Numbered from the stretch's first letter, positions 1-7,263 are shown. The stretch is 10,085 nucleotides of DNA from an uncultured bacterium (GCA_947074225.1 CAMTOX010000042.1:1-10085), one strand, 5' to 3'. Notes: a model not told the origin generated them from the sequence alone. Made by a program: numbers and translations.

Positions 1-14
1 GATTCTTTCTATAA

Positions 15-410
15 CTACTTTTCAATATAACTCATTGGTTTCAAGCTTTTAGAATATCTATAATCTCTTCCAATTTCACACAATTATTGAAATTGTCAAG
101 TATTTGTGTCTTAAGATACTTTATCTTTTCATTCCAATTCTATTTAATGTTAAGATTTTGCGACGTACATATTACAACGCTCCAAGCATTGGCAGGCATA
201 CCATTAATGTATCTTTTTATAACTATTACTCCCTCTTTTATCTTCTCGGATCTTGCTGTGCGTTGTTCATATGCAATATTTATTTTTTCATTTTTTTCAG
301 TTAATACCCCTGGCATAGCTGTTGCAAGCATGCTATTATGGATCTTAAATTCATCTATTCTGATGTTAATAGGCTCACTCTTGTGGAATAGTCGCAATGT
401 TAAAATTTAA
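15..410 (+). pseudogene. C-terminal fragment of UPF0104/LPG-synthase-TM-like membrane protein, probably broken
   Basis: This open stretch encodes a very hydrophobic C-terminal region with about three membrane helices and a short polar tail (NSRNVKI) before TAA at 408-410. The pattern of an LRYFIFSFQFYLML helix, a TPSFIFSDLAVR segment and a final WILNSSILMLIGSLLW helix resembles the end of the flippase-like UPF0104 / lysylphosphatidylglycerol-synthase transmembrane family common in Bacteroidetes, where the middle motif is usually E-x-G-V-R. Family members are integral inner-membrane proteins of mostly unknown substrate. The resemblance seems to continue upstream of any plausible start, back to about position 15, and the same frame has TAA at 12-14. 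The first start codons are TTG at 87 and ATG at 147, both inside the homologous region. Either the gene carries a nonsense mutation or its frame changes just before the window. Family assignment is from motif memory; the broken status is an inference. Confidence 0.5.
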
Positions 411-471
411 CTATTCTGTAGGGTTAAAATTCTATTATATGTCTATATTCGTAGCTAATACCACTTTATTG

Positions 472-541
472 TTTTATAAAATTAGAATGTTATTTTTATA
501 AATGGCTTAATATTTTATAAATATTTATTGTTCTTATAAAA
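472..541 (+). repeat. Four phased TTTTATAAA-type repeats upstream of rprX
   Basis: TTTTATAAA occurs exactly at 472-480, 494-502 and 513-521, and a fourth copy with one difference (TCTTATAAA) lies at 532-540. Starts are 22, 19 and 19 bp apart, close to two helical turns, so all copies face roughly the same side of the DNA. The core TTTATAAA is palindromic. The last copy lies inside the spacer of the rprX promoter. Such an arrangement fits a multi-site operator, possibly for autoregulation by RprY, but simple A+T richness is an alternative. Confidence 0.5.
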
Positions 542-557
542 ATAATAATTATCTTTG
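527..557 (+). promoter_or_regulatory. Bacteroidetes-type promoter of rprXY
   Basis: The -7 element TATCTTTG at 550-557 matches TAnnTTTG exactly. A -33 element ATTG at 527-530 (consensus TTTG, one difference) is separated from it by 19 bp. Transcription would begin about 5-7 nt after position 557, leaving a leader of only about 15 nt before the ATG at 580. No strong Shine-Dalgarno sequence lies in that leader, which is normal for this phylum. Confidence 0.72.
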
Positions 558-579
558 CACCTAAATTGTGTGAGTTGAG

Positions 580-2088
580 ATGAAAAAGAATACCATTTGG
601 ATTTTAATTTTGTTCATGACTATCACGTTTGTTGGTTTGTTATTGTTACAATTAAAATATATTAGCCAAACCAACGAAATATTACATGAACAATTTGTTG
701 ATGGTGTGCGCCGTAGCCTATACCGTACCATGCGCGATTTAGAGGAGTGGGAGGTAAAGCGTTTTATAGATGAGACTATAGAGGGACATACCGACGATGT
801 TAAGCGTGCAAAAGATTTAATAAATACCGGAGGAAGTGTTACCACGCAACGTTTTTTCTTTCATAACCAAGATTCGTTGTTGCGTCCTACCACTTCAGTG
901 CAGTTAGGAGCTGTAAATTCTGGCACCATAACAGATTTAACGGTGGTTTATAATCAGAGGCTTTATGAACGTTTTATGCGCTCGCGTGAGTTAATTGATA
1001 TTGTAACAGCCAAGTTAGTGAACGAGGCACCAGCTATGCCCTTAGAGGAGCGATTGGATTTTGTGGTTGTGGACGATATGTTAAGAACACACCTCTATAA
1101 TAATGGAATAAGTTTGGAGTATCATTTTGCTGTGACCGACAGATGGAATAATGTAATTTATAATTGCCATGACCAACGATTTAAAATTACACCCTCCTGC
1201 TTTAGACAGCAACTTTTTCCAGAAGATAATTCGGATAAAGGATACTATCTTTATTTATGTTTTCCTGAACAGAGGGAGTATTTTGGCAAGTCTATGCGCT
1301 TAGTGATTCCATCTTTTTTGTTAACTACACTTCTTTTGGCAACATTTTTGTTTACGATTATATATATATTCAGACAAAAATGGTTAAACGAAATAAAAAA
1401 TGACTTTGTTAATAACATGACTCACGAGCTCAAGACGCCAATTTCTTCTATCTCTTTGGCATCGCAAATGCTCAATGATAAGGCAGTTACAAAGAGCCCT
1501 TTGTTGCTTGAGAATTGCGCTCGCGTAATACGCGATGAGACCAAACGACTGAGTATGTTGGTCGATCAGGTTCTGCAAACCTCGGTGCTGGAACGCGGAA
1601 AGACAAACTTGACATTTACAGAGGTAGATGTTAATGAGATGATAGAGAATATTACCATGAACTTCCAAATCAAGGTAAGTGCTAAGGGGGGCGAACTGAA
1701 GGTGGATTTAAATGCTTATAACCCCTTTGCTATGGCCGACGAGATGCACCTGGGAAATGTGATCTATAACTTAATGGACAACGCAGTGAAATATGCTGCC
1801 GACGACCGACCACTGCTCTTGACAGTGAGCACTATGAACGAAGGAAATAAACTCTTTATAACCATTGAAGATAACGGCATTGGTATGAAAAAAGAGTATT
1901 TAAAACATATATTCGATAAATTCTATCGTGTGCCTACAGGCAATAAGCACGATGTGAAAGGATTTGGCTTAGGATTGTCTTATGTGAAGAAAATTATTAC
2001 GGACCATAAGGGAATAATAAAGGTAGAGAGTGAATTGAATTTAGGAACGAAATTTATTATTGAAATACCAACTATTAATTTAGACTAA
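580..2088 (+). CDS. rprX: RprX-type membrane sensor histidine kinase
   Basis: This is a 502-residue sensor kinase that autophosphorylates on histidine and passes the phosphate to RprY. It has an N-terminal membrane helix (about residues 6-27), a periplasmic sensing region of roughly 210 residues, and a second helix (about 241-264). The HisKA domain follows with phospho-acceptor His282 in MTHELKTP. The ATPase domain shows the N box (Asn397, Asn401), G1 box DNGIG (431-435), F box (around 444-449) and G2 box GFGLGL (461-466). No HAMP domain fits between the second helix and His282, only about 17 residues apart. The N-terminus beginning MKKNTIWIL and overall length match RprX of Bacteroides fragilis. 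The ATG at 580 sits just after a clear promoter. rprY starts 1 nt after the stop, so the two are probably translationally coupled. The signal sensed is unknown. Confidence 0.93.
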   Translation: MKKNTIWILILFMTITFVGLLLLQLKYISQTNEILHEQFVDGVRRSLYRTMRDLEEWEVKRFIDETIEGHTDDVKRAKDLINTGGSVTTQRFFFHNQDSLLRPTTSVQLGAVNSGTITDLTVVYNQRLYERFMRSRELIDIVTAKLVNEAPAMPLEERLDFVVVDDMLRTHLYNNGISLEYHFAVTDRWNNVIYNCHDQRFKITPSCFRQQLFPEDNSDKGYYLYLCFPEQREYFGKSMRLVIPSFLLTTLLLATFLFTIIYIFRQKWLNEIKNDFVNNMTHELKTPISSISLASQMLNDKAVTKSPLLLENCARVIRDETKRLSMLVDQVLQTSVLERGKTNLTFTEVDVNEMIENITMNFQIKVSAKGGELKVDLNAYNPFAMADEMHLGNVIYNLMDNAVKYAADDRPLLLTVSTMNEGNKLFITIEDNGIGMKKEYLKHIFDKFYRVPTGNKHDVKGFGLGLSYVKKIITDHKGIIKVESELNLGTKFIIEIPTINLD

Positions 2089-2089
2089 C

Positions 2090-2779
2090 ATGGAAAAAGT
2101 TAAAATTTTGTTGTGTGAAGATGATGAGAATCTAGGCATGTTGCTTAGAGAATATCTTCAAGCAAAAGGTTTAGAAGTAACCTTATTACCTGACGGAGAA
2201 GCAGGTTACCAAGCATTCTTGAACGATAAGTTCGATTTATGCGTATTAGATGTGATGATGCCTAAGAAAGATGGTTTTACTTTGGCTCAAGAAATTCGTA
2301 AAATCAATGGTGTAGTGCCTATTGTTTTCTTAACTGCAAAATCATTGAAAGAAGATGTTTTGGAAGGATTCAAAATTGGTGCTGACGATTATATCACCAA
2401 ACCTTTCAGCATGGAAGAGTTGTTGTTCCGTATTGAAGCTATCTTGCGTCGTATTAGCGGCAAAAAGAACAAAAATGGTAATGAGTACCGTTTAGGTAAA
2501 ATGGTGTTCGATACTCAAAAACAGTTGTTAACTTCAGATACTAAACAAGTGAAGTTGACTACTAAAGAATCTGAGTTGTTGACCCTATTGGTTCAAAACG
2601 CAAATAACATTTTGGAGCGTAACTATGCTTTGAAAACTATTTGGGTGGAAGACAACTATTTCAATGCACGTAGTATGGATGTTTACATCACTAAATTGCG
2701 TAAATTATTGAAAGATGATCCAGATGTAGAGATTATCAACATTCACGGTAAAGGTTATAAATTGATTATTCCTGAATAA
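2090..2779 (+). CDS. rprY: RprY, OmpR/PhoB-family response regulator
   Basis: This 229-residue protein has an N-terminal receiver domain (about 1-120) and a C-terminal winged-helix DNA-binding domain (about 130-228). The receiver carries the acidic pocket (Glu10, Asp11, Asp12), phospho-acceptor Asp54 in VLDVMMP, Thr82 and Lys104 in the KPF motif, so it should be a functional phospho-switch. The sequence closely resembles Bacteroides RprY. In Porphyromonas gingivalis the RprY protein has been linked to oxidative-stress and redox genes (established knowledge, not visible here). It lies 1 nt downstream of rprX and shares its promoter. Its codon use is strikingly uniform, rich in GGT, GCT, CGT and ACT, unlike rprX but like rplS, suggesting high expression. 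A strong terminator follows 17 nt after the stop. Confidence 0.95.
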   Translation: MEKVKILLCEDDENLGMLLREYLQAKGLEVTLLPDGEAGYQAFLNDKFDLCVLDVMMPKKDGFTLAQEIRKINGVVPIVFLTAKSLKEDVLEGFKIGADDYITKPFSMEELLFRIEAILRRISGKKNKNGNEYRLGKMVFDTQKQLLTSDTKQVKLTTKESELLTLLVQNANNILERNYALKTIWVEDNYFNARSMDVYITKLRKLLKDDPDVEIINIHGKGYKLIIPE

Positions 2780-2796
2780 TCAATAGGAATAGAAAT

Positions 2797-2833
2797 AAAA
2801 AACCGACTCTGCTTAAGCAAAGTCGGTTTTTTT
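2797..2833 (+). terminator. Rho-independent terminator of rprXY
   Basis: A hairpin has outer arms AAAAAACCGACT (2797-2808) and AGTCGGTTTTTT (2821-2832), one C/A mismatch, an inner TGC/GCA stem and a TTAA loop, followed directly by the T tract. The A tract on the left makes it potentially bidirectional, so it could also block transcripts arriving from rplS on the other strand. Confidence 0.9.
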
Positions 2834-2843
2834 GTGTCTATGA

Positions 2844-2872
2844 AATAGCTCATGCAATAACAGTGAGCTATT
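2844..2872. repeat. 9-bp inverted repeat after the rprY terminator
   Basis: AATAGCTCA (2844-2852) and TGAGCTATT (2864-2872) are perfect inverted arms around an 11-nt loop. The element begins 11 nt after the rprXY terminator. No T tract follows, so it is not a standard terminator. It could be a transcript-end processing or stabilising structure, or a protein-binding site. Confidence 0.55.
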
Positions 2873-3061
2873 GGTTGTAGGGAGTACTATACCACTGAAA
2901 GGTGTTGCCGTTCACTAATCTATTGCGCCGTTTATTGTTGTTGGAGCAAAACGCAACTGTAAAAGCTATAGTGCAAGTAAGTTTTGTAGTTAGTAGTTTC
3001 TCTATAGCTTCAGGCAGTAGATACCATGTTTCATTCAATACTCTATGTTATAGTTGTGTGC

Positions 3062-3100
3062 AAAAAAAAACGAGCACTCTTTTTGAGAGGGCTCGTTTTT
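3062..3100 (-). terminator. Rho-independent terminator of rplS
   Basis: Read on the minus strand, AAAAACGAGC pairs with GCTCGTTTTT. The inner stem is CTCT/AGAG after one mismatch, with a 5-nt loop, and the minus strand ends in a nine-T tract (complement of A at 3062-3070). It lies 20 nt beyond the rplS stop codon. The symmetrical A and T tracts would allow action on both strands. Confidence 0.88.
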
Positions 3101-3120
3101 GTGACTCTTTAGGGTAAAGA

Positions 3121-3468
3121 TTATACACGTTTTTCTTTGATACGTGCTTTTTTACCAGTAAGTGCGCGCAAATAGTACAATTTAGCACGGCGAACTTTAC
3201 CTACTTTGTTCACTTCAATTTTCTCAATAAAAGGAGAATCCATAGGGAAAATACGTTCTACACCGATGTTGTCAGACATTTTACGTACAGTAAAACGTTT
3301 TTTATTGCCATGACCAGCAATCTTGATAACTACACCACGATACAACTGTACACGTTCTTTGTTACCCTCGATAATGCGGTATGCAATAGTTACTGTGTCA
3401 CCACTTTTAAATTTTGGGTGCTCTTTGCCAGAAACAAAAGCTTCTTCAGCAATCTTAATGAAATCCAT
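3121..3468 (-). CDS. rplS: 50S ribosomal protein L19
   Basis: This 115-residue basic protein is large-subunit ribosomal protein L19, which helps form the bridge region between the 30S and 50S subunits. Recognisable parts are FKSGDTV near the start, a QLYRGVVI segment, the [14 protein letters not shown] segment and the conserved end [21 protein letters not shown] place the start at ATG 3468 ([11 protein letters not shown]), which gives the usual family length. An in-frame ATG at 3504 would add 12 residues ([12 protein letters not shown]) not expected in L19. The gene is monocistronic here: its own promoter lies at 3551-3581 and a strong terminator follows. The predicted leader is about 75 nt. 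Some bacteria use structured L19 leaders for autoregulation, but I could not find a convincing structure here. Codon use is typical of a highly expressed gene. Confidence 0.97.
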   Translation of the reverse strand: MDFIKIAEEAFVSGKEHPKFKSGDTVTIAYRIIEGNKERVQLYRGVVIKIAGHGNKKRFTVRKMSDNIGVERIFPMDSPFIEKIEVNKVGKVRRAKLYYLRALTGKKARIKEKRV

Positions 3469-3550
3469 TGTAATAAAAGATTTTATTTGACATTGGTGCA
3501 GCATTCATAGGCTTCTCTATTCCATATCAGAGGCTACACGAAACAGGGTG

Positions 3551-3581
3551 CAAAGATAGTAGTTTTTTTTATACTTGCAAA
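3551..3581 (-). promoter_or_regulatory. Bacteroidetes-type promoter of rplS
   Basis: On the minus strand there is TTTG (complement of CAAA 3578-3581), a 19-bp spacer and TATCTTTG (complement of CAAAGATA 3551-3558). Both elements match the consensus fully. The transcript would start near 3545, about 75 nt before the L19 start codon. The -7 octamer is the same as that of the rprXY promoter. Confidence 0.85.
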
Positions 3582-3662
3582 CAACTTTCCTATCTTAATG
3601 CGCTAATAGTGAACATTGCAGCAAGAATTGTGCTGTTTTTACTATTAAATAGTATTTTTAGA

Positions 3663-3691
3663 TTTGGTGTGCAATAAAATAGTTATCTTTG
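3663..3691 (+). promoter_or_regulatory. Candidate distal promoter upstream of aspartokinase
   Basis: TTTG at 3663-3666 and TATCTTTG at 3684-3691 match both promoter elements, but the 17-bp spacer is shorter than the preferred 19-21 bp. If used, it would give a leader of about 215 nt. Confidence 0.45.
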
Positions 3692-3736
3692 TGTTTGTGT
3701 AAAGGGTGTTTTAGCTATTAAAGTCTATAAAGAGCC

Positions 3737-3768
3737 TTTGTGGTTGTTGCTAGAGCTCTATATTTTTG
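3737..3768 (+). promoter_or_regulatory. Candidate proximal promoter of the aspartokinase operon
   Basis: TTTG (3737-3740), a 20-bp spacer and TATTTTTG (3761-3768) match the Bacteroidetes consensus. The second half of the spacer is a perfect 10-bp palindrome, TAGAGCTCTA (3751-3760), touching the -7 element, a natural place for a repressor. The leader to the ATG would be about 140 nt. Confidence 0.6.
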
Positions 3769-3913
3769 CTTTTACCAACTCATTGTCAACTCATTTTGCT
3801 TTAAATTTCTCTGCTAATGTCTTGTTCCATCTACCATGAAGCAGCAATGGGCTTAACTCCTTGAACTATGTTATGTAGCATCTTTTGAAATTCTTGTAAA
3901 ACTAGTGAAGCAT

Positions 3914-5173
3914 ATGAAAGTATATAAATTTGGTGGCGCCTCAGTAAAGTCGGCCCAGGGTGTACGTAACCTTCAGGCCATTATAGAACATGAGTCACAA
4001 CCTTTAGTAGTGGTGGTGTCGGCCATGGGAAAGATGACCAATGCGTTGGAGCAGGTGGTGAATAGTTTCTTTCAACGTAAGCCCGATTTGCAACGCAATC
4101 TTGAAGCGGTAATGAGTTATCATAATGAGATTGCTAAAGAACTCTTTGATGCCGAAGACGATTCTATCCATGGTAAGTTGGACGACCTCTATACAGAACT
4201 TAAGGAGATGCTCTTGCATAAACCCTCTTTAAGTTACGATTATGAGTACGACCGCATAGTCTCTTTTGGTGAACTCCTCTCGACCACTATTATTTCTGAG
4301 TATTTGCGTAGTTGTGGCATGCCAATAGAGTTTGTTGATATACGCAACTGCTTGATTACCGATGGTAACTACCGCGAGGCCAACGTAGATATGAATCTCT
4401 CAAAGGAGTTATGCCGTAACACCATCTCTTTTGATACGCCTAAGGTTTACCTTACTCAAGGTTTCATAGCCGGTACAGAGACTAACCAAACCACCACATT
4501 GGGTCGAGAAGGTTCGGACTATACCGCGGCATTATTAGCGAATTTGTTAGATGCCGAGAGTGTGACCATATGGAAAGATGTGCCGGGAGTGATGAATGCC
4601 GACCCAAAATATTTTGATCCGGTAGAGATTATTCCACAACTCTCCTATAAAGAGGTTATTGAACTCTCTTACTGCGGTGCAAGTGTAATTCACCCCAAAA
4701 CGGTTAAGCCATTGCAGAATAAGAAAATTCCTTTACATGTGAAGTCGTTTTTACAACCTCATTTAGAGGGATCTATAGTGCATGAATACCCTTTCAAATT
4801 AGAACTACCTCCTATTTATATTAACAAGCGCAATCAGGTGCTATTGACCTTAACTCCTCGCGACTTCTCGTTCATTGCCGAAGAGAAGTTAAGTAAGATT
4901 TTTGGGGTTTTGGCAAGCTATCGCATGAAGTCGAGCCTTATTCAAACTTCGGCCATAAGCTTTTCGCTCTGCATAGACTATAACGAGATGCATTTCCAGA
5001 AGATGATTGAGGAACTTAAAGATGAGTATGAAGTGCTTTATAATACCGATGTGGAGTTGCTCTCAATACGTCATTATACCAAAGAGATTGTCGACCAGCT
5101 CATTGGCGAACGTTTAGTATTTGTGGAACAACGCAATAGACTTACGGCACGTTTTGTGATTCCTTCCATGTAA
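3914..5173 (+). CDS. lysC: Monofunctional aspartokinase
   Basis: Aspartokinase (EC 2.7.2.4) phosphorylates L-aspartate with ATP, the first step towards lysine/diaminopimelate, threonine and methionine. The 419-residue protein begins MKVYKFGGASV, the conserved kinase-family N-terminus. It also shows SFGE near residue 114, the TLGREGSDYTA substrate/nucleotide motif near 196-206 and WKDVPGVMNADP near 221-232. The last ~120 residues have the pattern expected of C-terminal ACT regulatory domains. No homoserine dehydrogenase domain follows, so it is not a ThrA-type fusion. I choose ATG 3914 because the family starts with M-K-V-x-K-F-G-G; a GTG at 3905 would add three residues. It leads a likely operon with the two genes downstream. 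The symbol lysC is the generic one; which end product inhibits the enzyme cannot be read from the sequence. Confidence 0.93.
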   Translation: MKVYKFGGASVKSAQGVRNLQAIIEHESQPLVVVVSAMGKMTNALEQVVNSFFQRKPDLQRNLEAVMSYHNEIAKELFDAEDDSIHGKLDDLYTELKEMLLHKPSLSYDYEYDRIVSFGELLSTTIISEYLRSCGMPIEFVDIRNCLITDGNYREANVDMNLSKELCRNTISFDTPKVYLTQGFIAGTETNQTTTLGREGSDYTAALLANLLDAESVTIWKDVPGVMNADPKYFDPVEIIPQLSYKEVIELSYCGASVIHPKTVKPLQNKKIPLHVKSFLQPHLEGSIVHEYPFKLELPPIYINKRNQVLLTLTPRDFSFIAEEKLSKIFGVLASYRMKSSLIQTSAISFSLCIDYNEMHFQKMIEELKDEYEVLYNTDVELLSIRHYTKEIVDQLIGERLVFVEQRNRLTARFVIPSM

Positions 5174-5194
5174 TCTACAAAATAAAGAGAGCTC

Positions 5195-5860
5195 ATGGAT
5201 AATAAATTCATTTTAGATTTTCTTACCGACTTGAGTAAGAATAATGATCGCGATTGGTTTCATGCTCATAAGGAGCGGTATGATATGGCTATAGAGCTCT
5301 TCCGTTCTGAGGTGTCGGCACTGATATCGGGTTGCAGCCGTTTTGATGGTTCTGTGGCACATTTGCGCCCTCAGGATTGTATCTATAGAATTTATCGCGA
5401 CATACGTTTCTCGCCCGATAAAACGCCTTATAAGCGTCACTTCAGTGCCTATATAGCCATGCAAGGAGGGCGTAAGAGTTTGTTGGGAGGTTACTATATT
5501 CATTTGGAACCGGGAGTATGCTCGGTGGGTGGTGGCATCTATTGTCCCGACACGGAGATGTTGCGCAAGATTCGCCGACAGATAGTAGACCATTATGATG
5601 AGTTGGAGGCTATTGTCGACGATAAACTCTTTGTGAAGGAGTTTGGTAAACTCTACTCTCCCGAACAGCTTAAGCGTATGCCATTAGGATTTCCTGCCGA
5701 TGCGCCAGGTGGCGATTATTTAAAATATAAACACTTCTTAGTTGAGAAAAGTTATACAGACAGAGAGGTTCAAGAGGCAGGATTTGTGGAAAGGGTGATA
5801 GAGAGCTTTAAAATTATGCACCCGATGTTGAACTTTTTCAATGAGCCTCTGCAGGATTAA
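5195..5860 (+). CDS. DUF2461 (TIGR02453) family protein
   Basis: This 221-residue soluble protein belongs to the DUF2461/TIGR02453 family, whose biochemical role is not established. Visible family signatures are NNDRDWFHAHKERY near the N-terminus (about 15-28), the central RIYRDIRFSPDKTPYKRHF segment (about 66-84), GGYYIHLEPG with a following GGG (about 97-113), and a late GGDYLKYKHF segment. No signal peptide or membrane helix is seen, so it is probably cytoplasmic. Length is normal for the family and the frame is intact. The ATG at 5195 follows the aspartokinase stop by 21 nt, and the permease gene starts 35 nt after its own stop, suggesting co-transcription. Neither neighbour explains its function. 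Confidence 0.88.
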   Translation: MDNKFILDFLTDLSKNNDRDWFHAHKERYDMAIELFRSEVSALISGCSRFDGSVAHLRPQDCIYRIYRDIRFSPDKTPYKRHFSAYIAMQGGRKSLLGGYYIHLEPGVCSVGGGIYCPDTEMLRKIRRQIVDHYDELEAIVDDKLFVKEFGKLYSPEQLKRMPLGFPADAPGGDYLKYKHFLVEKSYTDREVQEAGFVERVIESFKIMHPMLNFFNEPLQD

Positions 5861-5895
5861 GGGTAGGGGCAACACTCAAAAAACTATTATTTATT

Positions 5896-7140
5896 GTGAA
5901 TACACCATTTTTTATAGCCAAACGATTTCAGTTTCAGAGCACCGGAAAAGGACGCATGTCGCGCCCTGCAGTTCGTGTGGCCACTACCGGAATAGCCGTA
6001 GGGCTGGCAGTGATGCTTATTGCGGTGGCAGTGGTGGTGGGATTCAAAACAGAGGTGCGTAATCAAATCATTGGCTTTGGCTCGCACATTCAAGTAATGA
6101 GTTATAGCGGATTCTCCGGCTTAGAGCAGTCGCCCATTACTGTTACCGACGACTTAGAAGAGCGGTTGCATAATATTTCCGGTATTAAGGCCGTACAACA
6201 TGTGGTACAGAAACCTGCCATTATAAAGACAGATACCGACTTCCAGGGCGTGGTGCTAAAGGGTGTTGACACAACCTATAACTGGGAGTTCTTTGCCAAT
6301 AATATGGTCCAGGGGCATCGGCTAACCTGGGAGAACGATGAGATAGGAAATGGAACAATTTTATCGTCGCAATTGGCAAAGCTGTTGAAACTCAATGTGG
6401 GCGATAGCTTTACAGCCTACTTTGTACAGGAACGGGTAAGAGCACGTCGTTTGGTAGTGACAGGAATTTATGAAACGAACTTTGCCGATTATGATAAACT
6501 CTATCTGTTAACCGATATACGTTTGCTTCAACAAATTCATGGTTGGGAACCTGAGCAAGTATCGAATATAGAGATTCTGATAGACGACTACGACGATTTA
6601 GATTTGATAGCAAATTCGGTCTTCTTTTCTGTGGCCAATAGGTTTGACAATAAGGGTCAGATGTTGCAATCTAAAACCATTCAGGAACTCTCGCCCATGA
6701 TGTTTGAATGGCTCGATATGCTCGATGTGAATGCATTAGTCATTCTTGTATTGATGCTTTTAGTTTCCGGATTCCTGATGATATCTGGTTTGTTAATTCT
6801 TATTCTTGAGCGTACCTCCGATATCGGTATTCTTAAAGCCATGGGGGCTACCAATTGGACCATTCGTAAAGTCTTTCTTTACCAGTCGGCATTTCTAATA
6901 GGCAAGGGCATGTTTTGGGGTAATGTTGTTGGTTTACTATTCATAGCCCTTCAAAATTACTTTCATATTATACCTTTAGATGCTGCCATTTACTATGTGA
7001 AATGGGTTCCAGTACATTTAACTCTTTTGGCATGGCTCTCAATAAATTTGGGAAGCGCTCTGCTCTCTCTGCTCATGCTTGTGGCTCCTTCATACCTTAT
7101 TACCCGTATATCGCCCGTTAAGGCCATGCGTTTTGACTAA
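5896..7140 (+). CDS. FtsX-family ABC permease, LolC/LolE type
   Basis: This 414-residue inner-membrane protein has the LolC/LolE architecture. A membrane helix lies at about 30-50, a large periplasmic MacB-like domain at about 51-278, and three C-terminal helices at about 280-304, 327-351 and 374-400. The signature between helices two and three, LERTSDIGILKAMGA (304-318), and the C-terminal ISPVKAMRF are typical of permeases that with the ATPase LolD extract lipoproteins from the inner membrane for outer-membrane delivery. No LolD gene is in the window, and related MacB-like transporters have the same fold, so the substrate is inferred. The start is GTG at 5896, giving (M)NTPFFIAKRF, which aligns with family N-termini; no in-frame ATG exists nearby upstream. 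It is the last gene of the presumed operon, and I see no convincing terminator after it. Confidence 0.88.
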   Translation: MNTPFFIAKRFQFQSTGKGRMSRPAVRVATTGIAVGLAVMLIAVAVVVGFKTEVRNQIIGFGSHIQVMSYSGFSGLEQSPITVTDDLEERLHNISGIKAVQHVVQKPAIIKTDTDFQGVVLKGVDTTYNWEFFANNMVQGHRLTWENDEIGNGTILSSQLAKLLKLNVGDSFTAYFVQERVRARRLVVTGIYETNFADYDKLYLLTDIRLLQQIHGWEPEQVSNIEILIDDYDDLDLIANSVFFSVANRFDNKGQMLQSKTIQELSPMMFEWLDMLDVNALVILVLMLLVSGFLMISGLLILILERTSDIGILKAMGATNWTIRKVFLYQSAFLIGKGMFWGNVVGLLFIALQNYFHIIPLDAAIYYVKWVPVHLTLLAWLSINLGSALLSLLMLVAPSYLITRISPVKAMRFD

Positions 7141-7263
7141 TGGTCTATGAGAATGTGTGTGGGTAACACAGCTCGCTTCAATTATAAGTAGATGCTTTGA
7201 ACTCACTTCTCCTTTAACATGATGTCTTACCTAGATGCTCTGTGTGGTGAAACTCAAGAGGCT

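Larger units (their letters stand above)
2780..3120. other. Convergent intergenic region, no gene seen
   Basis: These 341 nt separate the convergent rprY and rplS genes. They contain the rprY terminator, a 9-bp stem-loop and the rplS terminator. A 71-codon open frame at 2902-3117 has no recognisable protein features, lacks a promoter, and runs through the rplS terminator, so I do not call it. I see no RNA gene in the stretch 2873-3060. Confidence 0.6.
3469..3913. other. Divergent intergenic region between rplS and aspartokinase
   Basis: This 445-nt gene-free stretch holds the rplS leader and promoter on the minus strand and two candidate promoters reading towards the aspartokinase gene. It also contains a CAACTCATT direct repeat (3776-3784, 3787-3795; 11-bp period). 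A 15-codon open frame at 3817-3864 is too generic to call a leader peptide. I recognise no riboswitch. Confidence 0.6.

Noticed and set aside
399..431. Direct repeat GTTAAAATT (399-407 and 423-431) as a terminator or att-like site after the first gene
   Set aside because: The copies are direct, short and A+T-rich, no T-tailed hairpin forms, and no integrase or mobile gene is nearby.
2902..3117. 71-codon open frame on the plus strand between rprY and rplS
   Set aside because: No recognisable protein pattern, no promoter, and it runs through the rplS terminator hairpin. It is a chance frame.
3469..3544. Structured ribosomal-protein leader upstream of rplS
   Set aside because: Only weak 4-bp stems could be drawn. 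L19 leaders are known in some bacteria, but nothing here matches a structure I can support.
3817..3864. 15-codon open frame in the aspartokinase leader (MSCSIYHEAAMGLTP) as an attenuator leader peptide
   Set aside because: It has no run of lysine, threonine, methionine or isoleucine codons, and no paired terminator/antiterminator stems were found around it.
7156..7170. TGTGT/ACACA hairpin after the permease gene as a terminator
   Set aside because: The stem is only 5 bp and no T tract follows.
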